Part shown: piece after piece, positions 41,400-51,127 of the stretch
How positions within the stretch are numbered: the stretch's first letter is position 1
Layout: each line of letters begins with the position of its first letter
DNA from: an uncultured Bacillota bacterium
GTDB taxonomy: Bacteria > Bacillota_I > Bacilli_A > RFN20 > CAG-826
DNA length: 64,000 bases
Direction: 5' to 3'
NCBI GenBank assembly: GCA_949289845.1
Contig: CASEPN010000001.1
Location: 368,887-432,886, forward strand
Program-made: the position numbers and the translations under genes
The notes under the pieces: generated by a model
Told to the model about the DNA's origin: nothing
What the model saw: only the letters and a program-made list of their open reading frames with translations
Database searches by the model: none

Positions 41400-43112
41400 C
41401 TATCCTTCGATCTTGATCCCGAGGGCCGAAAGGGCCTCTGGCGAGGCCGGCCCCGGCGCGTCCGACATCCGGTCGACCGCCATGAGGTTCTTCGGGAAGG
41501 CGATGACCTCGCGGATGTTCTCCGTCCCGGAGTAGATCATCGCGAGGCGGTCGAGCCCGAGGGCGAAGCCCCCGTGCGGGGGCGCCCCGTAGCGGAAGGC
41601 GTCGAGGAACCAGCCGAAGCGGCGCCTCCTCTCCTCCTCCCCGAGTCCGAGAAGCGAGAACACCTTGTCCTGGACCTCGGGGTCGTAGATGCGGAGGGTG
41701 CCTCCCCCCGCCTCATAGCCGTTCATGACGATGTCGTAGGCGTAGGCGAGCACCTTCTCCGGCTCCTTCTCGAGGAGCGGGAGGTCCTCGTCCCTGGGGC
41801 GCGTGAAGGGGTGGTGCTCGGCGACGATCCCCCCTTCCTCGCTCCTGGTGAACATCGGGAAGTCGACGACCCAGAGGAGGTCGTATGTCCCTTTCCTGAT
41901 GAGGGAGAAGTCCTTCGCAAGGCGGCTTCGGACCGCCCCCAGGGCGAAGTCCGCCTTCCTCCTGTCCTTATTCCCAAGGAAGAGGAGGGAGTCCCCCTCC
42001 CCCATGAGGGAGAGGATCCTTTCCTTGTCTTCCTCCCCGAGGAGCTTGAGGATGCTTCCCTTGAGCTCCCCTCCCTCCTTCCGGATGTGAAGGAGAGGGA
42101 AGGCGCGCATCTTTTTCGCCTCCTCGCCGAGCTCCTCGGCCTTCTTCCTCGAGATCTGCCCAAGGGAGGCGGGGACGAGGATCCCCCGCGCGTAGCCTTC
42201 CTCCATTCCGGGAAGTCCTTTCCCAAGGAGGAAACCAAGGTCGATGAGCTCGAGCCCGTAGCGCGTGTCGGGCTTGTCCGAGCCGTAGCGGTCCAAGGCC
42301 TCCCAGTAGGGAATCCTCCGGAGAGGGAGGGGGAGGTCCTCGCCGAGGATCTCCTTATGGAGCCTGGCGAAGAGCCCCTCGCAGATCGAGAGGACCTCCT
42401 CCTGGCCCATGAAGGACATCTCCACGTCGATCTGGGTGAACTCCGGCTGGCGGTCCGCCCGGAGGTCCTCGTCGCGGAAGCAGCGGGCGATCTGGTAGTA
42501 GCGGTCCACGCCCCCGACCATCAGGAGCTGCTTGAAGAGCTGGGGCGACTGCGGGAGGGCGTAGAAGCTCCCCTTCCGGATCCTCGAGGGCACGAGGTAG
42601 TCCCTGGCCCCCTCGGGCGTCGCGAGATTGAGGATCGGAGTCTCCACCTCGAGGAAGCGGTTCTTCTCGAAGTAGCCCCTTGCGATCGAGCAAATCTTCG
42701 CGCGGATCTCGAGGTTCCTTAGGAGCGCGTGCCTCCTGAGGTCGAGGTAGCGGTACTGAAGCCTCGTGTCCTCGAGCGCCTCCGTCTCCTCCTTCACGGG
42801 GAAAGGGGTGGGCTCGCTTTTGCTCAGGATCTCCATATGGGTCACCTCGAGCTCGAGGTCCCCCTTCTCCATCCTGAGGTTCGGGACTTCCTTCTTCCGG
42901 AGGATGCCCGTGGCGGAGACGCAGTACTCGTTCCTTGCGTCGGGCACCTTCGAGGCGTCCGCCCTAAGCTGGAGGACTCCCGTCCTCTCGCGAAGCTCGA
43001 AGAAGGTGATCGCCCCCATCTTCCGGACCGCCTTGATCCAGCCGGCGAGCGTCACCTCTTCCCCGAGGAGCGACTCGTCCAGCTCCTCGATCCACTTATT
43101 CCTCATGCCCAT
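41400..43112 (-). CDS. aspS: aspartyl-tRNA synthetase
   Basis: Bacterial-type class II AspRS. An OB-fold anticodon domain (residues about 1-110), motif 2 PQLFKQLLMVGGVDRYYQIA and FRDEDLRADRQPEFTQ, a GAD insertion domain, and motif 3 GFALGLDRLAMI. 570 aa, normal. Whether it also charges Asn cannot be told from sequence. Overlaps the end of hisS by 17 bp; two possible starts, ATG 43112 and 43106. Confidence 0.95.
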   Translation of the reverse strand: MGMRNKWIEELDESLLGEEVTLAGWIKAVRKMGAITFFELRERTGVLQLRADASKVPDARNEYCVSATGILRKKEVPNLRMEKGDLELEVTHMEILSKSEPTPFPVKEETEALEDTRLQYRYLDLRRHALLRNLEIRAKICSIARGYFEKNRFLEVETPILNLATPEGARDYLVPSRIRKGSFYALPQSPQLFKQLLMVGGVDRYYQIARCFRDEDLRADRQPEFTQIDVEMSFMGQEEVLSICEGLFARLHKEILGEDLPLPLRRIPYWEALDRYGSDKPDTRYGLELIDLGFLLGKGLPGMEEGYARGILVPASLGQISRKKAEELGEEAKKMRAFPLLHIRKEGGELKGSILKLLGEEDKERILSLMGEGDSLLFLGNKDRRKADFALGAVRSRLAKDFSLIRKGTYDLLWVVDFPMFTRSEEGGIVAEHHPFTRPRDEDLPLLEKEPEKVLAYAYDIVMNGYEAGGGTLRIYDPEVQDKVFSLLGLGEEERRRRFGWFLDAFRYGAPPHGGFALGLDRLAMIYSGTENIREVIAFPKNLMAVDRMSDAPGPASPEALSALGIKIEG

Positions 43113-44400
43113 CTTCCTCTTCCTCCTCGCCGAATATCTGGTCGAGACGTTCCTGAAGCCTTTCCAAGGGGACGTCCTCCTGCTCCTCGCTGAGCATGTC
43201 CTTGAGCCTCGCCTTCCTCTCCTTCATCTCCTCTTCCCCGAGGATGAGGGCGACCCTCGCCCCCTTCCTTTCCGCCCGGCGGAACTGGGCGCCGAGCTTC
43301 CCGGCCCGGAGGGGGGTCTCCGTGGCGAAGCCCATCCCCCTTAGGAGATAGCTCACTTCCTGGGCGTAGGGAAGGGCCTCCTCCCCGACGGGGAGGACGG
43401 CGATTTCGATCTCGCGGGCCTTCTCTTCCCCGAGCCCCAGCTCCTTCATGAGGGCGAGGACGCGCTCGGCGCCGATGGCGAAGCCGACGCCCGGGAGGTC
43501 GGGCCCCCCGAGCTCCTTGAGGAGCCCTCCGTAGTGGCCCCCGCCCCCGAGGGCCCCGTAGTCCTTCCCGGAAGGCGAGAGGAGGTGGACCTCGTAGACG
43601 GTCTCGCTGTAGTAGTCGAGCCCTCTCACGAGCCCGGGGTCGATCTCATAGGGGATCCCGAGGGAGTCGAGGATCCGGAGCGTCTCCTCGAACCTCTTCC
43701 TGCTTTCCTCCCCGAGGTAGTCCTGGAAGGAGGGCGCGCCTTTTGCCAGCTCCTGGTCTCCCATCACCTTGCAGTCGAGCATGCGGAGGGGGTTCAGGCG
43801 GAAGCGCTCCTTGCAGTCCTCGCACATCTCCTCGAGGTGCGGCCGGAAGTAGTCCCTGAGGGCTTCCCGGTAGCGGTCCCTGCTCCCCTTGTCCCCGAGG
43901 GAGTTCACGAGGAGCCTGAGGTCCTGGAACCCGAGGAGGCGGAAGCCTGTCACGAGGAGGGCGATCGTCTCCGCGTCGAGGGCTGGGGAGTCGGCCCCCA
44001 CCGCCTCGACTCCGAACTGGTGGAACTCCCGGAGGCGCCCCAGCTGCGGGCGCTCGTAGCGGAAGGCCGGGCCGAAGTAGGAAAGCCGGAGCGGCATGTC
44101 GGGGAGGCTATGGAGCTTCTCGCTCATGATCGCGCGCATGATGCCCGCGGTGAGCTCGGGGCGGAGGGCGAGAGGGCGCCCGCCCTTGTCGAGGAGCTCG
44201 TACATCTCCTTCCTCACGATGTCGGTCCCTTCGCCGGCCCCCCGGCGGAAAAGCTCGACGTTCTCAAGGATAGGGGTCTCGATTTCCTGATAGCCATATA
44301 GCGAGGCGGCGCCGAGGAAGGTGTCCTCGATCCTCCGGAGGAGGCGCATGTCCTCCCCGAGGTAGTCGCGCATGCCCTTGACGGGGTTCATCTCTCCCAT
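43096..44400 (-). CDS. hisS: histidyl-tRNA synthetase
   Basis: Class II HisRS. N-terminal MGEMNPVKGMRDYLGEDM, motif 2 PLRLSYFGPAFRYERPQLGR followed by EFHQFGVEAVG, the HisA motif LVRGLDYYSETVYEVH and a C-terminal anticodon-binding domain. 434 aa. AAGGAG precedes ATG 44400; the frame extends upstream into relA but without homology. hisS-aspS downstream of rel is a classic Bacillota order. Confidence 0.95.
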   Translation of the reverse strand: MGEMNPVKGMRDYLGEDMRLLRRIEDTFLGAASLYGYQEIETPILENVELFRRGAGEGTDIVRKEMYELLDKGGRPLALRPELTAGIMRAIMSEKLHSLPDMPLRLSYFGPAFRYERPQLGRLREFHQFGVEAVGADSPALDAETIALLVTGFRLLGFQDLRLLVNSLGDKGSRDRYREALRDYFRPHLEEMCEDCKERFRLNPLRMLDCKVMGDQELAKGAPSFQDYLGEESRKRFEETLRILDSLGIPYEIDPGLVRGLDYYSETVYEVHLLSPSGKDYGALGGGGHYGGLLKELGGPDLPGVGFAIGAERVLALMKELGLGEEKAREIEIAVLPVGEEALPYAQEVSYLLRGMGFATETPLRAGKLGAQFRRAERKGARVALILGEEEMKERKARLKDMLSEEQEDVPLERLQERLDQIFGEEEEEDGHEE

Positions 44401-44410
44401 GTCGTTCTCC

Positions 44411-46624
44411 TTAGTGCGTGTAGCGGTTGGCATCGTATACGCCCTTCACCGAGCGAAGGGCGCGGAAGGTGTCCTCGAGGGCGTCCTTGTCCCTCACGTA
44501 GAGGAGGAGGGTGAGGACGACGTTCCCGGTCCGGGGAACGAGGTTCGCCCGGAGGCTGCTCACCTTCGTCCCCCTGCTCTGGAGGAGGGCCAGTATGTCG
44601 GCGACGAGGCTTTCCCTGTCCTGGGCGTACACCCGGCAGGAGGCGGGGAAGCTCTCCTTCCCCTCGACCGCCCTCCAGGAGACGGCGATGAGCCGGCTCT
44701 CCCCTCCCCTGAGGTTCGGGCAGTCCTTCCGATGGACGGTGACGCCTCTCCCCTTGCTCACGTAGCCGACGATCTCGTCCCCGGGGACGGGGGTGCAGCA
44801 GTGGGCGAGCTGGGAGAGGACGTTCGAGGCCCCCTCGACCTCGACGGGCGAGGAGCCCGGGGGGAGCGGCTTCTCCAGCCGGAAGTCCCTTTTCTTCCGG
44901 AGGTGGAGGGCGCTCACGACCTGGAAGGGGGCGGGGTTCTTGAGGTTGACCCTCTGGTATAGCTCGCTCAGGGAGCGGACGTTCCAGCGCTGGAGGACGC
45001 GTTCGTCCCCAAGGAGGCGCTCCATCTCCTCCTCCCCGACGTCGACCTGGCGGAAGGCCTCGAGGAGCTGCTCCTTCCCCCTCCGCTCGGCCTCCTCGGG
45101 CGGGATCTCGGACCCGGCCTTCTTCTGGAGGTAGCGCCGGATGTGGGTCTTCGCCCCGCTCGTCCTGACCATGTCGAGCCAGTCGCTTGAGGGCCCGGGG
45201 GCGTTCTTCGCCGTGCGGATCTCGCAGACGTCCCCCGTGTGGAGCTCGGCGCCCAGGGGGACGTTCGCCCCGTTCACCGTTGCCCCGACCGCCGTGTCCC
45301 CGACGTGGGTGTGGATCTTGTAGGCGAAGTCGAGGACCGTGCCCCCCGTCGGGAGCTCGATGACCTTCCCGAGGGGCGTGAAGACGTAGACGTTCGCGTT
45401 GAAGATGTCGTGGGAGAGGCCCTGGACGTATTCCTTGGCGGACTCGCTTTCCTCCTCGCCGGCCATCGAGACGAAGTCGCGGAACCAGTGGAGCTTCTCC
45501 TCGATGTCGCGCTGCTCCTCGCGGGCGCTCCTCGCCCCTTCCCCTTCCTTGTAGCGCCAGTGGGCGGCGATCCCCTCCTCGGCGACCTCGTCCATCTCCT
45601 CGGTGCGGATCTGGACCTCGTATATGTTCCCGTCCCCGGCGACGATCGTCGTGTGGAGGGACTGGTACATGTTGGGCTTGGGCATCGCGATGTAGTCCTT
45701 GAAGCGGCCCGGGATCGGCTTGTAGGTCTGGTGGATGATGCCGAGGATCTCGTAGCACTCCATCTCCTCATGGCAGATGATCCTCACGGCGAGGACGTCG
45801 TAGATCTCTTCGAAGGAATGGCCCTTCTGGTACATCTTCCGATAGATGGAGTAGATGGACTTGACCCTGCTTTCGATGCGGAAGGGGATGCCGCGGGCGT
45901 AGAGGATGTCGGCGATCTTCTTCTTGAGGGCGAGGAGCGAGCCCTGGCGGTCCTCCTCCTTCTTGTTGAGGAGGGCGAGGATCTCCTGGTACTTCTGGGG
46001 CTCGAGGTACTTGAGCGAAAGGTCCTCCATCTCCGACTGCATCTGGTAGATGCCCAGGCGATGGGCGATGGGGGTGTAGACCTCGAGCGTCTCCTCGGCG
46101 ATGGCCTTCTGCCTCTCCGGGGAAAGGGCGTCCAAGGTCCTCAGGTTATGGAGCCTATCGGCGAGCTTCACGAGGATGACTCTGACGTCCCTCGCCATCC
46201 CGAGGAAGATCTTGCGGTGGTCCTCCGCCTCGAAGTCCTTGGAGGTGCGGTGCGAGAGCTTCATCCGCTGGATCTTGGTGAGGGAGTCGACGATGAGGGC
46301 GACCTCCTCCCCGAACTCCTTCCGCACGTCCTCGACGGTGAGGTCGGTGTCCTCCACCGTGTCGTGGAGGAGGGCCGAGGCGAGGGTGGGGGGCCCGAAC
46401 TTCAGCTCGGCGAGGATGTAGGCGACCTCGATCGGGTGCTGGATGTAGGGCTCCCCGGTCCTCCGGAACACCCCGCGGTGCTTCTTCTCGGCGAGGCGAT
46501 ACGCCTTCTCGATGAGGGCGCGCCCCTCCTCGTCGTGGATGTAGAGGAAATAGCGGGCCCGGAGGTCCTGGAAGCTATGCATGGGGTAGCCCCCGTTCGG
46601 GACGAGCTTCTTCTCCTCTTCCAT
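44411..46624 (-). CDS. rel: bifunctional (p)ppGpp synthetase/hydrolase Rel
   Basis: Stringent-response alarmone enzyme. The HD hydrolase domain has its metal motifs (YIQHPIEVAYILAELKFG, LLHDTVEDTD); the synthetase domain has SIYRKMYQKGHSF, YDVLAVRIICH, GRFKDYIAMPKPNMYQSLHT and VQIRTEEMDEVAEEGIAAHW. C-terminal TGS, helical, Cys-containing zinc-finger (LAHCCTPVPGDEIVGYV) and ACT domains follow. 737 aa. TATAAT ends 7 nt before the ATG, so it is probably leaderless. Confidence 0.96.
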   Translation of the reverse strand: MEEEKKLVPNGGYPMHSFQDLRARYFLYIHDEEGRALIEKAYRLAEKKHRGVFRRTGEPYIQHPIEVAYILAELKFGPPTLASALLHDTVEDTDLTVEDVRKEFGEEVALIVDSLTKIQRMKLSHRTSKDFEAEDHRKIFLGMARDVRVILVKLADRLHNLRTLDALSPERQKAIAEETLEVYTPIAHRLGIYQMQSEMEDLSLKYLEPQKYQEILALLNKKEEDRQGSLLALKKKIADILYARGIPFRIESRVKSIYSIYRKMYQKGHSFEEIYDVLAVRIICHEEMECYEILGIIHQTYKPIPGRFKDYIAMPKPNMYQSLHTTIVAGDGNIYEVQIRTEEMDEVAEEGIAAHWRYKEGEGARSAREEQRDIEEKLHWFRDFVSMAGEEESESAKEYVQGLSHDIFNANVYVFTPLGKVIELPTGGTVLDFAYKIHTHVGDTAVGATVNGANVPLGAELHTGDVCEIRTAKNAPGPSSDWLDMVRTSGAKTHIRRYLQKKAGSEIPPEEAERRGKEQLLEAFRQVDVGEEEMERLLGDERVLQRWNVRSLSELYQRVNLKNPAPFQVVSALHLRKKRDFRLEKPLPPGSSPVEVEGASNVLSQLAHCCTPVPGDEIVGYVSKGRGVTVHRKDCPNLRGGESRLIAVSWRAVEGKESFPASCRVYAQDRESLVADILALLQSRGTKVSSLRANLVPRTGNVVLTLLLYVRDKDALEDTFRALRSVKGVYDANRYTH

Positions 46625-46631
46625 GCGCTCG

Positions 46632-46637
46632 ATTATA
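46632..46637 (-). promoter_or_regulatory. -10 box of rel; leaderless start
   Basis: Minus-strand perfect TATAAT ends 7 nt before ATG 46624; no ribosome-binding site. Confidence 0.7.
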
Positions 46638-46670
46638 CGCGGGCACGCGCCCCCGTGAGGAGCGAAGAGG

Positions 46671-48218
46671 CTAGCCTTCCCTGAGGATCTTCTCCGCGAG
46701 GTAGGTGTAGCGGAGCGTCCCGCGGAAGCGTTCCTCCCTCGCCCGGGCGAGGAGGGCGACCCTCTCCCCGGGCCGGAAGTCCTTGATCCCGAGACGGAAG
46801 CTGAAAAGGCGCGCGCCTTCCAAGAGGGTGGAGAGGTACTTCCCCTCCTTCACGAAGGAAAGGGAGTCGGCGGGAACCCCCTCGATCCTGAGGAGCGGGT
46901 TCCTCCAGCCTTCCCCGAAGGGGGCGAGGCTCCTTATGAGGCGGGCGTTCTCCCCGTTCGCCTCCCGGAGGGACATGGGGAGGGAAGGCTCCGCGGGGGG
47001 CTTCTCCCCCAGGGAGCGCTTGCCGGCCTCGAAGAGGAACTCCTTCCGGAACTCCTCCAGGTCCTCCGGGCGGATCGAGCAGCCCGCGGCCCCCTTATGC
47101 CCCCCGAAGGCGAGGGGCTTCCTCTCCATGTTCCTTAGGAAGGAGACCGCGTCCATCCCCTGGCCCGTCCTAAGGCTTCCGACGAGGAGGTCGCCCCTTC
47201 TCGCGAAGATGGCGACGGGGACGCCCCGCTCCTCGAGGAGGCGCGAGGCGATGAGCCCCGAGAGCCCGTCCTTCACGGGGAGGAGGTGCACTTCCCCGAT
47301 GCCCTGGGAAGGCGGAATCGAAAGCGCCGCCTCCTGGGCCAGGCGCTTCCGTTCCTCGTTCGTCTCCTTGAGGAAGAGGGCGATCCACTCTTCGTCCTTC
47401 CGGTCCGCGAAGTAGGTCAGGAGGCGATTGATCCTCCCCTCCTCGTCGAGGCGCCCCACCGCGTTGATCTTGCCGTTTACCTCGATCGCGACGTCCTCCT
47501 CGCTTCGCCCCTCCTTCTCCATGAGACGGAGGATCTCGGGGGGTTCTCCTTCCTCAAGGCGATGGAGCATCCTCCTGACCACCTGGCGGTTCGGCCCCCG
47601 GAGGGGCATGAGGTCGGAAAGGACGCTCAAGGCGGCGAGGGACTCGAGGTAGGGATCCTCCCTCTTTAGGAGGTTCGCGGCGAATAAATACGAATAGAAG
47701 CCCGCGCTCACCTGGGGCTCCACGTAGCCGTCGAGGAGAGGGTGGAGGATCCCCTCGCATTCCGGGAGACTCTCCGGAGGCGTGTGGTGGTCGAGGACGA
47801 GGACCTTGAGGCCAAGGGACCTCGCCTCCTGGATGGCCGCATACTGGCTCACCCCGTTATCGACGAGGAAGAGGAGGGAGTAGCCCGCCTGGGCGATCTT
47901 CCGGGCGTTTTCGATGGTCAGCCCGTAGCCGTCCTTGTAGCGCGTGGGAAGATACCCGCGCGACTCGATCCCGAACTCCCGAAGAGCGCGAAGGAGGATC
48001 GAGGCGCCCATCGCCCCGTCGACGTCATAGTCCCCGTAGACGAGGGCCCTCCCCTTGCTGGCGCGGGCCTCTTCGAGGACTTCCCTCGCCCTACGGAAAG
48101 AGGCCCCCTCCCCCATCTTCAGGGGAAGAGGCCTTTCCCAAGGGTCGATCAATAGGGCGGGCAGCTCTTCCTCCTTGACATGGAGGAAGGCAAGGAGCCG
48201 TTCCCGGAACCCCTCCAT
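46671..48218 (-). CDS. recJ: single-strand DNA exonuclease RecJ
   Basis: 5'-3' exonuclease of the DHH/DHHA1 family. Motifs: VYGDYDVDGAMGASILL, LVDNGVSQY, LVLDHHTPPE, then DHHA1 with GGHKGAAGCSIRPEDLEEF. About 515 aa, shorter than Bacillus RecJ because the C-terminal extension is missing. The start overlaps the secDF stop by one base (TGATG); the long upstream frame is inside secDF and is a shadow. In Bacillota recJ and rel are often near secDF. Confidence 0.93.
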   Translation of the reverse strand: MEGFRERLLAFLHVKEEELPALLIDPWERPLPLKMGEGASFRRAREVLEEARASKGRALVYGDYDVDGAMGASILLRALREFGIESRGYLPTRYKDGYGLTIENARKIAQAGYSLLFLVDNGVSQYAAIQEARSLGLKVLVLDHHTPPESLPECEGILHPLLDGYVEPQVSAGFYSYLFAANLLKREDPYLESLAALSVLSDLMPLRGPNRQVVRRMLHRLEEGEPPEILRLMEKEGRSEEDVAIEVNGKINAVGRLDEEGRINRLLTYFADRKDEEWIALFLKETNEERKRLAQEAALSIPPSQGIGEVHLLPVKDGLSGLIASRLLEERGVPVAIFARRGDLLVGSLRTGQGMDAVSFLRNMERKPLAFGGHKGAAGCSIRPEDLEEFRKEFLFEAGKRSLGEKPPAEPSLPMSLREANGENARLIRSLAPFGEGWRNPLLRIEGVPADSLSFVKEGKYLSTLLEGARLFSFRLGIKDFRPGERVALLARAREERFRGTLRYTYLAEKILREG

Positions 48219-50944
48219 CAGTCGTTGATCCCGATGAAGACGGATTCCTCGGGCTCGCCCCCGCGCTTCTTGGCAAGGACGTCGTTCCCGCGGGGCTCCC
48301 CGCTTTCCCTGTCCTTCCGGAACTCCACCTTGATCTTGGAGAAGAGGCGCGCGAGGAGCGTGGAGCAAGGCTCGAGGAGGAGGAGCGGGAGCCCGATCGA
48401 AAGGAGCGTCCCCGCAAGAGTCATGAGGAAGCCCATCTCCCAGGCGACGGGCCCGAGCCCGAACTCGAAGAGGAGGACGCCGAGCGACGTCCCGAGGAAG
48501 AGGAGCGCGTCGAAGGCGCTTTCCTGGACGCCCTTCCGGAGCGCCTCCTCCCGGAAGGCGAGGGAGCGCTTGTCCTTCTCGCGGGAATCCTGCTCGATCT
48601 CGCGCGCCCTGTGGAGCGGCATGAGGAGCAGAAGATAGGCGAGGAAGGCAGTCCCGAGCATCGCGATCGAGGCGGTCGGGCTGACCGGGATCCGGCAAAG
48701 AGCGAGGATCCCTGCGGGGACGAAGGACATCCCGGCGAGGAGGAAGGAGGCGGAAAGCCCCTTCGCGGGCCGGTAGCGGAGCACGAGGTAGAGGGCCATC
48801 GCGAGGAGCCCGATCCCGAGCCCGAGGGAGGCCGTCCCGAAGGAGGGGAGCCCCGGGGTCACCCGGACGTCCTGGGCGAGCGCGGTGAGGTCGGACCCCA
48901 CGGCGCTGTCGGCGGCGGCGGTCGCCGCGTCCTGGAGGCTCGTGAACTCCTGGCCCTCGACGGCGAACTTATATTCCTTGGCGGGGTCGAAGTACTCGGG
49001 AAGGTCGATCGTGAAGTAGTAGACCTCGAAGTAGCTCTCCTCCTCCGTGAGGTAGGAGGCGCTCTCCTCGAGGACGATGTCCCACTCGCTCCCGTCGAAG
49101 GGGGTGCCGTCCAGCTCGATGAGAGGGAGGTACTTCGTCCTCACGTTGTCGACGGTCGCCATGGCGAGGGTCGCGGTGTTCCCCGCGGGGACGCGGTACT
49201 CGAGCGCGAGGACGGTCTTGTCCTCATAGAGGGAGCCGAAGGAATAGGGCTCCCCGTCGAGCGCGCTGAAGGCGCTGAGCCCGGCGATCGAGGCGAGGAA
49301 GAGGGCGCCGTAGACGATCGCCCCGGGAAGGGCGCCCTTGCGGAAGTTGGCCTTGGCGAAGGGCCCCTCGCGCCCTTCCTTGAGGACCAAGGCGCCCGTC
49401 TCGTCCCGCTCGGGGAGCTTCTGGGGATCGGCGCCCCAGGTGGAGAGCACCTTCGTCGAGGCGCACTCGTCCCCCGAGAGGATGTTCCCGAGGAGACGGA
49501 CGAAGAGGAGGTTCCCCGCGCCGGAGAAGAAGGAGCCGAGGACGAGGGCGAGCCCGAGCTGCCCGAAGGCGCCCGGGATGAGGGAATAGACGCAGACCCC
49601 GAGGAGGATCCCGCCGATCGAGCCGTCCATGACGGGCCAGAAGGTCTTCTTCATGGCCTCCTGGTGGGCCTTCTTCGCGGAGCGCCCGAGGTAGAGCGAC
49701 TCCTTGACCTTGGAAAGGTACCAGATGGTGCCGTAGAAGGAGAGGAGGAGGGCGAGGATGAGTCCGACGAGCGTCCCGATCCCGAACTGGGCGCCGAAGT
49801 AGGAAAGGAGGAGGAGCGCGCCCATCAAGGTGATCGTCCCGTTGGCGAGGATCATGAGGGAGCCGAGGCGGTAGAAGGCGGCGCTCACGACGATGCCCAC
49901 GAGAAGCGCGCAGAGGGAGGCGATCATCGTCGCCCCCATCGCGGGGGCAAGATGCCACTCTCCGGCGGAGACGAGGGGCTCCACCGTCGGCTCGACGATC
50001 GTCGAGTAGGCGAAGGTGACGTCGTAGCCGGCGCCGATCTCGGCGTAGGAGCTCGCGTTCAGGAGCGACTCGTAGTAGAGGGCGGCCTTGTAGGCGGCCC
50101 CGGCCTTGCTCTCGTCGAACTGGCCCGACTCGATCGCGGTGCTGTTGGGGATGATCTGGAGGCGGGTGTAGTCGAGATCGTCGTCATCGTCGTCCCACCA
50201 CGCCTGCTCGGCGGGCTCGCCGAAGATGAGGCGCATCGACATGTTCGCGTCCCATTCCTCGTTATCGGAGTCGGCGGCGACGGCGAAGCTGTCCCCTTCC
50301 TGGTAGTTGCTCCAGAAGGCGAGGTAGGTGGTCTGCCCTTCCGTCCCGGCGGAGCTATCGGGCGCGGTCGTGTTCTCCTGGCAGTAGTCGATGAGCTGGG
50401 CGAGCTCCCCGTCCTCCCCGGGCTGGTTGACCCCGATCGTGACGACCGGGATGCCGTTCAGGTAGCGGATGTCGGCCTCCTGGCCGTCGAACATGAGGTT
50501 GTTCCGGTAGGAGTCGAAGGAGGGGGCGTTGGCGAGGATGTCCTCGTCCGTGGTGCCCGCCATGAGGGAGAAGTTCCCGCCGGAGAAGGGGAGGTAGCGC
50601 TGCAGATAGCCGTACTCCGTCTCGTCGGCGCTCTGGCTGCGGATCGTCACCTTGACGGTGCTGTAGCCCTCCTTCTCGACGGTCCCCTCGATCCCCCAGT
50701 GGGACAGGCGGGACTCCATCTCCTCGGCGACGAGGTCGACGGCCTGGTAGCCGTCCTCCTCGACGTAGTTCTCCGGATAGACCCCGTTGAGGGTCGTCCC
50801 TTCCTCGCTCACCCGGAAGTAAAGGGCTCGTCCCGTCCCGTAGGTCACGTCCGTGTCGAGGCTCGTGATGGTCGAGGCGATCGTGGCCGCTCCCCCGAAG
50901 AGGACCGCGGCGCTCAAGAGTATGTAGGCTAGCTTCCGACGCAT
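48218..50944 (-). CDS. secDF: fused SecD-SecF protein translocase subunit
   Basis: Proton-driven factor that helps pull secreted proteins out of SecYEG. 908 residues: TM1, a large periplasmic-type P1 domain with many acidic residues, the SecD five-helix bundle (FGIGTLVGLILALLLSFYGT), a second TM set with the SecF periplasmic domain, and the SecF helices (ASIAMLGTAFLAYLLLLMPL). Sequence is divergent from textbook SecDF but the duplicated topology and the gene order support the call. ATG 50944 has GGGAG; ATG 50983 follows TAAGAT by 9 nt and is an alternative leaderless start. Confidence 0.88.
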   Translation of the reverse strand: MRRKLAYILLSAAVLFGGAATIASTITSLDTDVTYGTGRALYFRVSEEGTTLNGVYPENYVEEDGYQAVDLVAEEMESRLSHWGIEGTVEKEGYSTVKVTIRSQSADETEYGYLQRYLPFSGGNFSLMAGTTDEDILANAPSFDSYRNNLMFDGQEADIRYLNGIPVVTIGVNQPGEDGELAQLIDYCQENTTAPDSSAGTEGQTTYLAFWSNYQEGDSFAVAADSDNEEWDANMSMRLIFGEPAEQAWWDDDDDDLDYTRLQIIPNSTAIESGQFDESKAGAAYKAALYYESLLNASSYAEIGAGYDVTFAYSTIVEPTVEPLVSAGEWHLAPAMGATMIASLCALLVGIVVSAAFYRLGSLMILANGTITLMGALLLLSYFGAQFGIGTLVGLILALLLSFYGTIWYLSKVKESLYLGRSAKKAHQEAMKKTFWPVMDGSIGGILLGVCVYSLIPGAFGQLGLALVLGSFFSGAGNLLFVRLLGNILSGDECASTKVLSTWGADPQKLPERDETGALVLKEGREGPFAKANFRKGALPGAIVYGALFLASIAGLSAFSALDGEPYSFGSLYEDKTVLALEYRVPAGNTATLAMATVDNVRTKYLPLIELDGTPFDGSEWDIVLEESASYLTEEESYFEVYYFTIDLPEYFDPAKEYKFAVEGQEFTSLQDAATAAADSAVGSDLTALAQDVRVTPGLPSFGTASLGLGIGLLAMALYLVLRYRPAKGLSASFLLAGMSFVPAGILALCRIPVSPTASIAMLGTAFLAYLLLLMPLHRAREIEQDSREKDKRSLAFREEALRKGVQESAFDALLFLGTSLGVLLFEFGLGPVAWEMGFLMTLAGTLLSIGLPLLLLEPCSTLLARLFSKIKVEFRKDRESGEPRGNDVLAKKRGGEPEESVFIGIND

Positions 50945-51024
50945 TGTTCGCTCCCATGTCCACGCGAGAAAAGGCGCTCGCATGCAGGGCGTATCTTAGC
51001 GCGCAGGCACGTGGGAGGGAAGAA

Positions 51025-51105
51025 GAGAACGCACGCGCCTTTTGCGCTTTCCGGAATATCCGGAAATGCAGGGGGTTTCTGAAGGGTTCTTGCGAAAGCC
51101 CTGAG
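51025..51105 (+). repeat. 80-bp cassette repeat, copy A
   Basis: Begins GAGAACGC and ends GGGTTTCTGAAGGGTTCTTG, with the central palindrome TTTCCGGAATATCCGGAAA. It lies just past the stop of the first small lipoprotein. Related copies are at 53980 and 56829. Confidence 0.75.
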
Positions 51106-51127
51106 CGTCGCAGGAGTCTCCGGAGCG

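Noticed and set aside
46671-48698. 675-aa version of RecJ
   Set aside because: The extra N-terminus is an out-of-frame read of secDF; the family start is at 48218.
48611-50932. 773-aa plus-strand ORF
   Set aside because: Antisense of secDF, low-complexity Glu/Gly/Asp; no domain.
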